64,000 nucleotides of DNA from Rhizobium sp. SG_E_25_P2. GTDB taxonomy: Bacteria > Pseudomonadota > Alphaproteobacteria > Rhizobiales > Rhizobiaceae. The notes under the pieces are model-generated. The model saw only the letters and a program-made list of their open reading frames with translations. It was not told where the DNA came from and made no database searches. Positions 9,701-18,768 of the stretch are shown in pieces. Within the stretch, counting starts at the first letter, position 1; every line of letters starts with the position of its first letter. The DNA lies in the NCBI RefSeq assembly GCF_029892285.1, contig NZ_JARXVM010000013.1, positions 100,397 to 164,396 on the forward strand, in the 5' to 3' direction. A program made the translations under genes and the position numbers.

Positions 9701-11574
9701 GCGAAGCCGATTTCGCCCGGGCCCTTTTCCACGATAAGACCAACCGTCTCTGCGTTGACGGCAAGAAGCTCGTCGGTTGCAGCCTCCGCCTTTGTGGGGT
9801 CAAGCCCAGCTTGATCAACAAGGTAGTTTTGCACCGTGCTTCGGGCCTCACCACGGGGATACCCAGCATCGCCGCCATCCTTGCGAGACGCAAAGGCCAG
9901 CGCCGCCAGTGCGCCCTGTCGTAGCCGAAGCGACGGCGATGCCTGAAACCTTGGTCGGACGTCCCCCGCCGCAGTTGCGCGTGCAGCAGGGTGAATCTCC
10001 AGCAGGAGCTCAATCAAGGAACGGAGAGCTGCGGATCGATTTCTGGGCAAGGCGACCCGTCGAAGGGCGAGAAAGAGCAGCCCTACGAATAGCAGGGGTG
10101 TCTGGGCGAGTTCACCAAGAGCAGGTTCCGAACGGAGTTCATTCAGAAAGCGATCTGCCTGCCACTGCAAAAGCGATGGATTGCCCTTATCCTCCAGCTC
10201 TAGTTCTTCCGTCACATGCGAAAACCAACTGAGGGCAAGCTGCCTCTGCTGAATGGCCGATAAAGGCGCCAACTGGCCGGTCTTCCAGGTTTGGGGCAAT
10301 GAGCCAATCTTCCGCAGGCCGAGTGGACGTCCGGAGGCAACCGTAGGCACCTGGTGGACTTGCACAAAAGCCAAGAAACTCTGCAATGCTGTGCGCGCTG
10401 CCTGTTCGTCCGCCCATTCGTCCAGACCATCAACAATAAGAAGAACCCTGTTCTCCTCGATCGCCCTGTTAATCAGATCCACTAGATTCGCAGTCAGGAG
10501 CGGCTGAAGTGATGACGCGATCACGTCTCTCAGCCCGATCTCGTCGCCTTTGACCGAGGTAAGTCGGGCCCATTTGGAGAACGACACGAGCACCGGGAGT
10601 CGCTCACCCCATCGCGCTGCGGCCTTGGCGAATATCGTCTGGGAGCCAAGCAGATCCAAGGCAAGCGCTCGCAATAGCGTACTCTTGCCGGCACCTGCAT
10701 CTGCAACGACCGCCATATGTTCGCCATCTGCAAACCAATCGGCCACCGCCATGCGTCTTACTTCTTCACGGACAGCGGGAGCTTTCTCTCCTGATCTCTT
10801 TTCGTTACTGCTCTGCGACGACGGGGAATAATTATCAATCATTGGTCCAGCCACACGCTCACGCATGTAGACATCTGTCATCGTAAACCGTTCAAGCAAC
10901 GGCACCGATCGATGGTCGTACTGCTGTCCGCTGAAATCGGCGGCTACCATTCCTGGGTCCAGATCACTGAAACGAGCGGTATAGAGGCGGTAGAGCTGAT
11001 CCCGCACGCGCGCGAACTCTTCGCCGTCCAAGCTAGTCATCAGCCGAGTGTCGGCAAGTTCACCATAGAAGGCCGAAAACCAGTTTCTCCCGAAAAATGA
11101 GAGAACAAGGTCCTGGTGGGACCGGATTTTATCAACCAAACTGTCGCCACCGAGAACCGATAGGGAAATTCCCCTCGCTCGCAGGGCGCCGGTCTGTGTC
11201 TCTATTTCGTCCTGGACTGCCGTGTCGTCGAGATTAGCCTGAACAGCGATCACCAGACTATCGGTCCGCTCGACCCAATCTCCTTCCAAAAAGACATTCA
11301 CGGCCTTCGCGAGTTGTGTAGGTCCAAATGCCTTGTAGCGTTTCGCTTGCCATACGACGTATCTTAGATCGGGAAGCCTCGCAAAGATGTCGATGCCTTC
11401 TTGTTGCTGCCCTTGTCGACCATAGCGGGCGACGTGATCAAAGGATCCGTCCCTAATTGCAAGTCGGTAGCAGAGACGTTCGAAGTTCTCCCAGGAAAGT
11501 TCCCCAAAGGGGAGCGTCATCTGCACTGTTTCAACAGGTGGCAACGGGAAGGTGCCGCTAGGCGGGGCTGTCAA
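6760..11574 (-). CDS. STAND ATPase with nuclease-like N-terminus and NACHT domain (Avs-like)
   Basis: A 1604-residue multidomain protein. Residues about 20-110 look like an Mrr-type restriction endonuclease: LSWENFERLCYRL, then QEGIDIFARL and VVWQAKRYK supply the D...QxK active-site pattern. A NACHT-type ATPase follows, with Walker A VVADAGAGKSTLLR near residue 290 and Walker B VLLIVDGLDEWAD near residue 378. The remaining thousand or so residues are helical repeats (HEAT/TPR-like), the usual sensor region of STAND proteins. Nuclease-STAND-repeat is the layout of the Avs antiphage family, in which a phage protein binds the repeats and triggers DNA cleavage. Which Avs class, if any, is not decided here. 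The TTG at 11574 and the ATG at 11520 both lack a good ribosome-binding site; AGGAGG at 11619-11624 lies 8 bases before an in-frame ATC. Confidence 0.85.
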   Translation of the reverse strand: MTAPPSGTFPLPPVETVQMTLPFGELSWENFERLCYRLAIRDGSFDHVARYGRQGQQQEGIDIFARLPDLRYVVWQAKRYKAFGPTQLAKAVNVFLEGDWVERTDSLVIAVQANLDDTAVQDEIETQTGALRARGISLSVLGGDSLVDKIRSHQDLVLSFFGRNWFSAFYGELADTRLMTSLDGEEFARVRDQLYRLYTARFSDLDPGMVAADFSGQQYDHRSVPLLERFTMTDVYMRERVAGPMIDNYSPSSQSSNEKRSGEKAPAVREEVRRMAVADWFADGEHMAVVADAGAGKSTLLRALALDLLGSQTIFAKAAARWGERLPVLVSFSKWARLTSVKGDEIGLRDVIASSLQPLLTANLVDLINRAIEENRVLLIVDGLDEWADEQAARTALQSFLAFVQVHQVPTVASGRPLGLRKIGSLPQTWKTGQLAPLSAIQQRQLALSWFSHVTEELELEDKGNPSLLQWQADRFLNELRSEPALGELAQTPLLFVGLLFLALRRVALPRNRSAALRSLIELLLEIHPAARATAAGDVRPRFQASPSLRLRQGALAALAFASRKDGGDAGYPRGEARSTVQNYLVDQAGLDPTKAEAATDELLAVNAETVGLIVEKGPGEIGFAHASLEEFLSALHVQSWPLSNLLDFVRSETGNPRWKNVLRNLVAVNDRANEIDEIVEAIESVDLDPIGSANRRQLLAEIAFSPSPMRPQTAVRLAKAVFRTIEGGGTGSEKSELARIAVNGLSDPTLSPLVERRIARWAPRRVSYTADTYQALATWDADDETFDALADGLGDEDRSGARAAAMAIARRFGGDAARRQQLEKLTGSTSNIEVAASAIMALVMGWQEMDFSTLIEKSMDSGSPLLEAVAIWSRVRRKRHTESDRARCLKLVAFSSMLDFRDQEIAREALFEGWKDDDLVVDLALASLDGRPKDMLDKTFSAFYLTRTAPGRPNIKSWILDQLQNDHPFVLLRGQEWDGMVPFCEADSEIREATIRVVLGGDLLHRGKDFWPIVANVKDERLRDHAIEMVRGSDTFAPYWNLLPLLRGWATDPAVLSLKKEVLDWTDERLGMIVALLPELYDNAKDARTRLLRIAKECSTSRIDLIVHALADLGCDGSDDEATRIIMNAAGEVPLPAREPVLLYLVFKDHPLVEAAAKRRLNFPDPPLSLLARAFPRDPAIRERILCIAHCAPVDVRAVIGSAATLGADRHPSLHEVLKTYRDEVDFPLKVQLSIDYHTLGRAEGLSGQLIPRLVTELERPDIMFEDQQAAAFAGLLIQGAPEKLLDVKLGRQRILLSSLVGGGTSAALCSLVISRWEELRSSLGPSFVDRLSSASGDEVAWHALAPYVASNPSASQDFLEWCRTAKSLGPSSLKALAELYPGNDILYRHVWNVLENSGHYRDYAPVNVVAAAEILRDQFRTDDSIEKIRRLFREDNDVVRALPLAIVAPGDPMLRDRQIAIIDIGKEYHDWLSAVVLSAHLDDAAEFCRIVYAMSERNVYPGRQGQEGMTKAIVERLARDEQAASILNQSLQSPLSAKAFAATAMALVAAGLLDPAGHMICYGKMVEEHRRDGPPLAVLDIMRDETKSFAHLLMDIVQTRAL

Positions 11575-12337
11575 CGATGTCTGAGATAGCGCGGTGAGGT
11601 CTCGAGTGATGGCAGTAACCTCCTAGCAAACACGTCCGGATTGCAACGCTCGACAATCAACTCCACGGCCACGATAGTTCTTTTTTAGCTGTTGAGTAAG
11701 GCATGTCCAGCACCTCCACTGACGAACCGCCGTCATTACAATGCAGTCGCAGCGCAACGGCTAACAGAAATTCCAGGAATCGGGTACTGAACGCCACAGC
11801 TTTGGTTGACGCGATAGGAAACGCCAGCAGTGTTGATTTTCAGCTGGCTTTAACCCGTTTTTCCGTTTCGCGTCAGCCACCAGACACGGTGTAGTGAACT
11901 GGCAACAACAATTTTATCCGGCGTACGTGGATAACCGCGAAACGGAAAATGGATCAAACACACGCGAAAACTAACACCCTTGTTCAAGATGCCTGCAGAG
12001 CCGGTATAACCCATAGTTGCTTCGCCGGAGCAGTTCCCGGTCCGTCTAGCTTCGGCCACCTGGCACTATCCGGTTGGGATGGTTCCCGCCGCTTATGGCG
12101 TAGGTCGAGACACTGCGCGGGAGTGCTAATGAATGAAGTTGAGCGGTGGGCAGCGACCCGGCTGTAAAAACCATTAGAATGTTGCGGCACCCTCGCTTCC
12201 CTAATATAGATTAAAGCGCCGGTTGTCACGGCGACGCAACCGGAGGGGGAGAAGATTGCTAAATATGTGTGCGGTAGCTCACTTCACAGTCATGGTTTCG
12301 CAACAGCGAACACGAGCGACTGCGGGGGTGCGCGTAG
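11575..12337. other. Long intergenic region between two defence systems
   Basis: No convincing gene is seen in these 763 bases. It should hold the divergent promoters of the STAND gene (minus) and the ABC-3C operon (plus). At 12219-12243 CCGGTTG and CAACCGG form a hairpin with an 11-base loop, directly before GGAGGGGGAG. A 26-codon open frame beginning at ATG 12265 (MCAVAHFTVMVS...) ends at TGA 12343-12345, overlapping the TTG start of the next gene by 8 bases, so it could act as a leader peptide for translational coupling. That is speculative. Confidence 0.4.
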
Positions 12338-14842
12338 TTGGCTGATGCTTTGCTTGCCCAGGATATACTTGACGGTGCAGCTGTTCGCGACCGGCCGAAC
12401 TTATTCGTGATCGGCAGTTTCGACCGGCGCATCACCTTCTATTCCCAACAGGTCCGGGCGCTGTCGCTGGTCCACGCGCTCAAAGAACTTGGCTATCTCC
12501 ATGCCAATCCGAGGATAGCGGTCGTTGGCGGCGGCGCGGCAGGCGTCACCGCAGCCGCAGCTGCAGCGCTGGTAACCGGGTCGCAGGTCATCTTGTTCGA
12601 ATCCGCCGCTGCGCTTCTGCCTCTTCAGTCGACAACCGATCGGCGGCGGCTCGATCCGCATATTTACGATTGGCCGGCACACGACACGACCGATCCCATA
12701 GCCGACCTGCCGATCCTTGACTGGGAATCTGGGACATGCCGCACCGTCCGTGACGATGTACTGCTTGGATTCGAGGACATCGCTGTCAGACTCGCGCCGC
12801 GGCTCGAGCGACGGCTGCGCCATCAGGTTACCGCGCTCACACGGACTGCGGATGGTTATCAGCTCGACATCACCGATCTCAATGCGCCGCCACCGCCGCC
12901 AGGCGCGGAGCTGCGCGAACAGTTTCACATGGTACTCCTCGCGGTGGGGTTTGGGTTCGAGCCGAGCGAACCGGTGCCGTTGATACAGAGCGCAAGCTAT
13001 TGGACCGATGCCGGCGTTCCAGTTGCCGAGTTTGCGGGTCGGCCGACCCCGCGGTTCTTTGTCAGTGGCGCAGGTGACGGCGGACTGATCGATTTCGTGG
13101 CCGCCGGAGCCAGCGATTTCGATCATGCCGGGATGATTCGGCTGATCTCTGAACATCCCGGCATCGCGGCGTTAAGGCCGGCCCTTGCCGCGATCGACGT
13201 GCGCGCTCGTGCTGAGGATGCCAAGGGCGCCCGCTTCGATTTCATGGCGGCCTATGACACTGAGCTTCTTCAATCTCTCACAGACATCGGCCTCGTCGCT
13301 GCGGTCGCGCAGCAGCTGCGGCCGGGCGTGCAGTTGACGTTTCAGACCCAGCATGCCGAGCTGTTCGACGTCTCAACAGCAACGCTCAACCGGCTCGCCG
13401 CCTATCTCACTATCAAAGCGTGTGCGGGAGACGCCCAACGCTCTTTCCGGCATCTGCAATGCGGCATCGTCACCCGAACTGACGCCCCGGATCCGGCGCC
13501 GGTCATCGCCCCCTTTTGGCTCGATTGCGCCGGGGAGGCGGTCGCGGCGGATGCGGTGATCGTGCGGCGCGGTCCCCAGCGAGAAGTGGTGCGGGCTCCC
13601 TTTGCCCCGCACCTAACCAGTTTCGATGTAACGCACAACGAATGGCTTGCCCGTCATGGCGACGCCACGCTTGTCCCTAAATTGTCAGCATCGGCACGTT
13701 CCCTGTTCCGGGAGGCCGCGCGCAGCGCGAATGTCCTCGCGCCGCGGCTGCAGCGACAGGCGGCCAATCAGCTCCCCGTATCGGTACAGCTACTCTGCGA
13801 AGGCCCCAACATCCGCTGGTCTGGCGCGGTTCCGCCGGAGCAGCTTATCCGATCGTGGGGCGAGCAGCAGCCATTTGAGATCATCTTACCCGATGCTCCC
13901 GGGGCGCTTGGCGCCGTCGCTGGGGCTTTGCTGCGGGTCGCCTGCCACAGCAGCAATTGCCGGCTCCACGCCGCACCCGGCCTGTGGAGCAAGCTGGTCC
14001 GCGAGCTCAGCCTAGACTCGCCGCACGCTGAAGGCATGGCGATGCCAGCGATCGTGGCCGGCAATCCCGGCGGCGCTGCTCAGGATCCGATTGCGCTGCC
14101 GCTCGATATTTTCGCGCGTCGGATTCACCGGTCGCTGGATAGCTGGCTGCTCGAGCGCCTGGACGCACACCTCCAGCCATTTTTCGCCAGCAATGCCGAT
14201 CCCGGCCGCCCGATTAACGTTAAGATCGCAGGCGATCTTCGGGCGGCCATGGCCGCGACCTGGGCGATCTGGCATGCGTCGTTCACCGACGACCCGGCAC
14301 TGCTGAACCATTTCCTGCGCCTGATGATCTGTGCGGTCGACGAGGACGAACATCGCGACGCGGCACAGATTCTCGTCGGCCCCAGCAAATGGCCCGTGAT
14401 CCTGCGCGGCACCGCGGTCGCTCTTGCCATCGCCGCAGCCTGGGAGGCCACATCGCCGAAAAGCGCCAGGCCGGGCAATCTGGTTCGCCTTCGCGACGGC
14501 GACAGCGAATGGGCCGGTCATGGATGCGCGGCCGACATGATCAACGGTGACGAGATGTCATTGTGTGCAGCCTCTTTCATGTGGCAAACCCAGTTCGTCA
14601 TCCTCGTCGTCAAAAGTGCCATCGAGGTCAGCCGAATCGCCGAACGGCCGTTCGCGCAAATCGACGCCGAGCAGCCAGGGCTCAGCGATACGGATGGCTC
14701 TGGTCCGGTGATCATGTCAATCAGTCGCGATTTCATCGACGCGGCTGCGGCGGGGTTGGCCGAGCTACGCACCCTACTGGCAACGGCGGAGGCGCGGCAC
14801 TTCAAGGCGCTTGAAAAGACGATCATGAAAGGTGCGGCATGA
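12338..14842 (+). CDS. FAD/NAD(P)-binding oxidoreductase component of an ABC-3C system
   Basis: An 834-residue protein starting at a TTG immediately after an in-frame TAG. Residues about 55-90 form a Rossmann dinucleotide-binding site, RIAVVGGGAAGVTAAAA with an acidic strand end LFESA. A later VLLAVGFGFEP and a FFVSGAGDGGLIDF segment, the second GxGxxG-like strand, fit an FAD-dependent oxidoreductase. The C-terminal 350 residues are unassigned and may be the domain that docks the effector to the ABC-3C complex. It is first in a tightly coupled operon: its stop overlaps the next start by 4 bases. In ABC-three-component systems an SMC-like ATPase and a middle component control an effector; here the effector would act through flavin or nucleotide chemistry. 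Family assignment is good, mechanism is inference. Confidence 0.75.
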   Translation: MADALLAQDILDGAAVRDRPNLFVIGSFDRRITFYSQQVRALSLVHALKELGYLHANPRIAVVGGGAAGVTAAAAAALVTGSQVILFESAAALLPLQSTTDRRRLDPHIYDWPAHDTTDPIADLPILDWESGTCRTVRDDVLLGFEDIAVRLAPRLERRLRHQVTALTRTADGYQLDITDLNAPPPPPGAELREQFHMVLLAVGFGFEPSEPVPLIQSASYWTDAGVPVAEFAGRPTPRFFVSGAGDGGLIDFVAAGASDFDHAGMIRLISEHPGIAALRPALAAIDVRARAEDAKGARFDFMAAYDTELLQSLTDIGLVAAVAQQLRPGVQLTFQTQHAELFDVSTATLNRLAAYLTIKACAGDAQRSFRHLQCGIVTRTDAPDPAPVIAPFWLDCAGEAVAADAVIVRRGPQREVVRAPFAPHLTSFDVTHNEWLARHGDATLVPKLSASARSLFREAARSANVLAPRLQRQAANQLPVSVQLLCEGPNIRWSGAVPPEQLIRSWGEQQPFEIILPDAPGALGAVAGALLRVACHSSNCRLHAAPGLWSKLVRELSLDSPHAEGMAMPAIVAGNPGGAAQDPIALPLDIFARRIHRSLDSWLLERLDAHLQPFFASNADPGRPINVKIAGDLRAAMAATWAIWHASFTDDPALLNHFLRLMICAVDEDEHRDAAQILVGPSKWPVILRGTAVALAIAAAWEATSPKSARPGNLVRLRDGDSEWAGHGCAADMINGDEMSLCAASFMWQTQFVILVVKSAIEVSRIAERPFAQIDAEQPGLSDTDGSGPVIMSISRDFIDAAAAGLAELRTLLATAEARHFKALEKTIMKGAA

Positions 14843-15534
14843 CGGATAGTGAGACTCTGTCACCTGGACTGGCTGATTTCGCTGACCGGCTGCGCGACGC
14901 GGCACTGAAGCTCGATCTCAAGGTCGAGGATCGGCCCGAATTGGCGAGCGCGACCTTCAACGGCGGATCGGCCAAATCGACGACGCTCAGTCCGACCGAT
15001 CTGCCGGCGGAGAGCCATGCGATGCGGATCGATCGCTTCAATATCGTGCTGGGCATCCTCCCCGACGTTTCCGCCATGGAAGCGGTGCTCGAGACGCTGC
15101 GGCGCTACCGAAATCAATGCGTCGTCGCGCGCTCGTTCCTTGGGACTAATGAGACGCTAGACTTGCAGCTGATGCTACTGGGGCCACGTGCGAGCGAGCG
15201 GCGGGAAGCCTGGCGCGCAATGGCGTTGATGGTTGAGCGCGATGATCGCGTCGCACGCAAGCTTGCGTGGCTGCGACCCGAAGATCCGCTGAATGATGAA
15301 GAGAGTTTCGCCGACTTCCTCAAGCGAACTTTCCTCGCCCGACCATGGGTTCATGCCGAAGGCCAGTTCGAGGATGTGGCGCTCGATGAGCTGAGCGGCT
15401 CCAGTGAGACCACACCGGGTCTACCGCGGACGACGGCGTCCGAATGGGAGCGGATCGCGCTCGACGAAACGAAGACGCCGGATGATATTGTCGCAGCGTT
15501 AGTCAAATCCTGGGGTCGGAGGAGTCAGGCATGA
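14839..15534 (+). CDS. ABC-3C system middle component 1
   Basis: A 231-residue protein between the FAD effector and the SMC-like ATPase, overlapping both genes by 4 bases. Features that recall the middle component 1 family are the IDRFNIVLGILP strand, the AVLETLRRYRNQCVVARSFLG helix-strand, and the DLQLMLLGP strand followed by WRAMALMVERDDRVARKLAWLRP. Middle components are thought to link the ATPase to the effector; they have no known catalysis and none is visible here. The identification rests on the gene order as well as the sequence. Confidence 0.7.
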   Translation: MTDSETLSPGLADFADRLRDAALKLDLKVEDRPELASATFNGGSAKSTTLSPTDLPAESHAMRIDRFNIVLGILPDVSAMEAVLETLRRYRNQCVVARSFLGTNETLDLQLMLLGPRASERREAWRAMALMVERDDRVARKLAWLRPEDPLNDEESFADFLKRTFLARPWVHAEGQFEDVALDELSGSSETTPGLPRTTASEWERIALDETKTPDDIVAALVKSWGRRSQA

Positions 15535-18500
15535 GTGAGATCTTCCTTTCCCGAATCGCGATCCAGGATTTCCGGACCTTCGGCGACTTCGCGATCGACA
15601 TTCCGGCGGCGCCCGGTCTTGTTCTGCTTACCGGCACCAACGGCTTAGGAAAAAGCAGCTTCTTCGATGCGATCGAATGGGGACTGACCAACAAAATCCG
15701 CCGGTTCGAACCCTACATCAACAAGGGTCGCAGGAAACTTGTCGAGAAGGATTATCTCACGCGCCGGGGCGCTGAGCCGGGGTCACATAGCGTCGCACTG
15801 ACCTTCTCCGACGGCGACACTGTCGAGCGCAACGCAACCGGCGGCACGACGATGGCGAACATCGTCGCGCAACTTGCGCGGCCAGACCGCCGCACGATTA
15901 ACGATCTTGGGACCTATCTCGCCCTCACTCATTTCCTCGGCCAGGCGGCGCAGCAGCGGTTCACCAGCCGCGACCCGCAGGACCAGTGGCAGGCGCTCAA
16001 GGGGCCCAGCGGCATCGATCGGCTTGAGCGCATCCGCGCGGGCCTGCGCGGGCGGGCAACCATCGCTGCATTCACGCGCCGCCTCGACGCTGAACAGGGC
16101 GTCGTCGCCACGCTCGATCGGGAGATCGCGGACTGGCAAGGATGGATGGGCCGCCTTGAGCGGCTTCGCGCTGCCGCCCGCGCCACCGGCGTGCTGACCG
16201 CCGACGAAGTTGCTGCGCGGATCGACCAGATCGAGAATGACCTTCAGCAGCTCGCAGCGGGTCAGCCGCTTTCCGTCACGAGCGAAAGTGTCGGACGGCG
16301 CCTTGCCGCGCTCGGCGATCGGATCGGAGAAGCCCTGCGAACGACCGGCGAACAAAAGGCAGCGCTGGAGGGGCTATCGGCGCTTCCGGCGCAGTTCCTA
16401 GTTAGCCAGGCCGAAGGTCGGCTCGATCATCCAAGCCTCGTCCGGCTGCGCAACGCGATAATTGATACACGGGCGCGGCTCGATCTGGCGTCACCGCTGG
16501 TCGGATCGACCGGCGCAGCAGTAACTGCGCAGACCGCAGCGATAGCCACGATCAACCAGAACATCGCCGTGCTTGACGCCGCGCGTACTGATCTCGCACG
16601 CCGTGCCCAGCTTGCTGAGTTGATCTCAACCGAGCAGCAGGATCGTACGTCGCTAACCGAGGCGATCGCGGCGCACCGCACGACAATCGTGGAAGCCGAC
16701 GCGAAAATTAGCCAGCATGGCGAGGCCAGTGCCGAAGTTGCGAGGTTGCGGAGTCTCGCAACTTCGGCACGTACGCTAAAAGAGGCGATGGCGGAGTGCC
16801 TCGATCTCGAAGGCAAGTCCGCGGCTGCCAAGTCCGCGCTGGCGCAGGCACGCGAGGCCGCCGCACACGCCGCATCCGAACTTGTCCCGCTCGAGACGCA
16901 GCTAGCCGATCTCGAAAGCAAGATCGCCGAGGCCGAACGCGAACGCGCCGAGGCTGATCGCCACGCGTCGGCGATCAGCGCGGCCTTATCGCAGCTTGCC
17001 AGCCATATCCATGAGGACGATAGCAACTGCCCAGTGTGCCAGACGTCCTTTGAACCAGGCGCGCTCAAGGCGCTTGCCGATGCTGCGGCGTCGGGCAGCG
17101 ACTATCGCCTCGCGCAAGCCGATGACGCGCTGGAGGTCTTGCGAAGCACTCGATCCGCGCTCAGCGATGAAATACGTCGCCTCCGCGAGGTAGTGGCGGC
17201 GGTCGACGGGCTTGAACGGGTCGCGAGAGCAGCCGCTGATGCGGTGACAAATGCACGTGCTAGCATTGCCAAAAACCTCGCCACAACCCCCGAGAGCGAC
17301 CTTGCCGCGCTTGTGGCAACCCGTACACGCGATGCGGATGCCAGACTTGCAGCGGCTGAGGCAGCCCTGGAACAGCTATCTGCAAACGCGGCGGCAGCAA
17401 CCGAACAGCGATCAAGCGTTGCGGCTGATCTCGACGAACTGATCGCGCGCGACAATCACCTCGGCGCAAGGCTGGTTCAGTATCAGGCAGAGGATAAGGC
17501 CTGCGCCGATCGCATCGCCGCGCGCAATCTGTCGAACGCGACGATCGGGGACATTGACACCAAACTGACGGCTGAGCGCGAGCGCGGCGAAGACGCGCGG
17601 GCTCGTCTGGCGCAGCTGAGCGAGGCGGCGACCAACGCGTCTGCTGATGTCCAGCGCGAGCAGGCCGCGCTCGACCTTGCGCAGCGCGACCTTACCGCAG
17701 CCGAGGCAGCACGCACAACCTCGGAACAAGCAGCGCAGCAGATGCAGCAGCGCTGGACGCGCGCTGGTCTCAACGACATTCCGAGCCAGGCTGAATATGA
17801 CCGCGGGCTCTCCGCTATTGACGACGTGATCGGGAGTTTGCGGTCACTGGCCGAACGCCAACACGTCCTAGGCCGCGAAAATGAGGATGCGCTTCTCCAG
17901 AGCGAAATCGACGAGATCCTCGCTTCGATTCGGGCGAACGGAGGCGATGACGGCGTTCGGGATCCGGCGGCCCATCTCGCCGCGCTAAAGTCCAGGCTTG
18001 AGGCAGCGCGGGCGGCGGTTAGACTCACGACCTCGGCACGCAGTGCGGTGAATCGGTACTCGGAGGACCTTCAGAAGCAGGCAGACGATTTCTCGGCGCG
18101 CGTGCTTGACCCACTCAATACCGTGATCGACGATTTTAATGAGGCGATGCTGAGCACACCTGGTGAAAGCATTCAGTTCAAGGCCGACACAAGGGTCGAT
18201 GCGACCAGCTTCGGCATGGCTTTGCGCTACCGCGAGAAGGTCGAGAATGCGATCGAGACGAAGAAGGATTTGCCGCCTCAAATCGTGCTCAGCGAGGGCC
18301 AGCTTGCCGCGAATGGTTTCAGCATCCTGTGCGCGGCGAGTACCGCCTATCCTTGGTCCCGCTGGCGCGCCCTTCTACTCGACGATCCGCTGCAGCATAA
18401 TGACATCATTCACACCGCCGCGTTTGTCGATGTGATGCGCAATATGGTCGAATTGAACGGCCTTCAGCTGATCATGTCGAGTCATGACCGCGGCGAAAGT

Positions 18501-18665
18501 GAGTTCATCGCACGCAAATTCGATGCGGCCGGCCTTCCCTGCTCCACGGTCTTATTAACAGCGCCGTCGGACAAAGGCGTAGTCTGGAACCCGCCAGAAC
18601 ACAACAAGGCCGCAAGGCTGACACTACGTAAGGATGCACGACCCCCGAGTGTCAGCAATGCCTGA
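15531..18665 (+). CDS. SMC/Rad50-like ABC ATPase of an ABC-3C system
   Basis: A 1044-residue ATPase with split ABC halves around long coiled coils. The N-terminal Walker A is LTGTNGLGKSSFF near residue 40. Alanine-rich coiled coil runs from about residue 190 to 840, broken near residue 500 by SNCPVCQTSF, a CxxC zinc-hook as in Rad50. The C-terminal half has the signature LSEGQLAANGFS and Walker B LLLDDPLQHND, then a D/H-loop region LIMSSHDRGE. All catalytic motifs are present, so it should be active. It is last in the operon and overlaps the middle component gene by 4 bases. In ABC-3C systems such ATPases are proposed to sense invading DNA or its ends and license the effector. Confidence 0.85.
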   Translation: MSEIFLSRIAIQDFRTFGDFAIDIPAAPGLVLLTGTNGLGKSSFFDAIEWGLTNKIRRFEPYINKGRRKLVEKDYLTRRGAEPGSHSVALTFSDGDTVERNATGGTTMANIVAQLARPDRRTINDLGTYLALTHFLGQAAQQRFTSRDPQDQWQALKGPSGIDRLERIRAGLRGRATIAAFTRRLDAEQGVVATLDREIADWQGWMGRLERLRAAARATGVLTADEVAARIDQIENDLQQLAAGQPLSVTSESVGRRLAALGDRIGEALRTTGEQKAALEGLSALPAQFLVSQAEGRLDHPSLVRLRNAIIDTRARLDLASPLVGSTGAAVTAQTAAIATINQNIAVLDAARTDLARRAQLAELISTEQQDRTSLTEAIAAHRTTIVEADAKISQHGEASAEVARLRSLATSARTLKEAMAECLDLEGKSAAAKSALAQAREAAAHAASELVPLETQLADLESKIAEAERERAEADRHASAISAALSQLASHIHEDDSNCPVCQTSFEPGALKALADAAASGSDYRLAQADDALEVLRSTRSALSDEIRRLREVVAAVDGLERVARAAADAVTNARASIAKNLATTPESDLAALVATRTRDADARLAAAEAALEQLSANAAAATEQRSSVAADLDELIARDNHLGARLVQYQAEDKACADRIAARNLSNATIGDIDTKLTAERERGEDARARLAQLSEAATNASADVQREQAALDLAQRDLTAAEAARTTSEQAAQQMQQRWTRAGLNDIPSQAEYDRGLSAIDDVIGSLRSLAERQHVLGRENEDALLQSEIDEILASIRANGGDDGVRDPAAHLAALKSRLEAARAAVRLTTSARSAVNRYSEDLQKQADDFSARVLDPLNTVIDDFNEAMLSTPGESIQFKADTRVDATSFGMALRYREKVENAIETKKDLPPQIVLSEGQLAANGFSILCAASTAYPWSRWRALLLDDPLQHNDIIHTAAFVDVMRNMVELNGLQLIMSSHDRGESEFIARKFDAAGLPCSTVLLTAPSDKGVVWNPPEHNKAARLTLRKDARPPSVSNA

Positions 18666-18768
18666 CGGAAGTGAAGCGAAGATTTCTATGGCTAGAGCGT
18701 CACGGCTGATCGAAACGGCTTCGTTCTAAGCGGTAGCTTTGAAGCCGTATGGCGCCGCGAGACTTCGA

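Noticed and set aside
11949..12167. 72-codon plus-strand frame in the gap upstream of the ABC-3C operon
   Set aside because: Composition and lack of any ribosome-binding site or family make it a chance frame.
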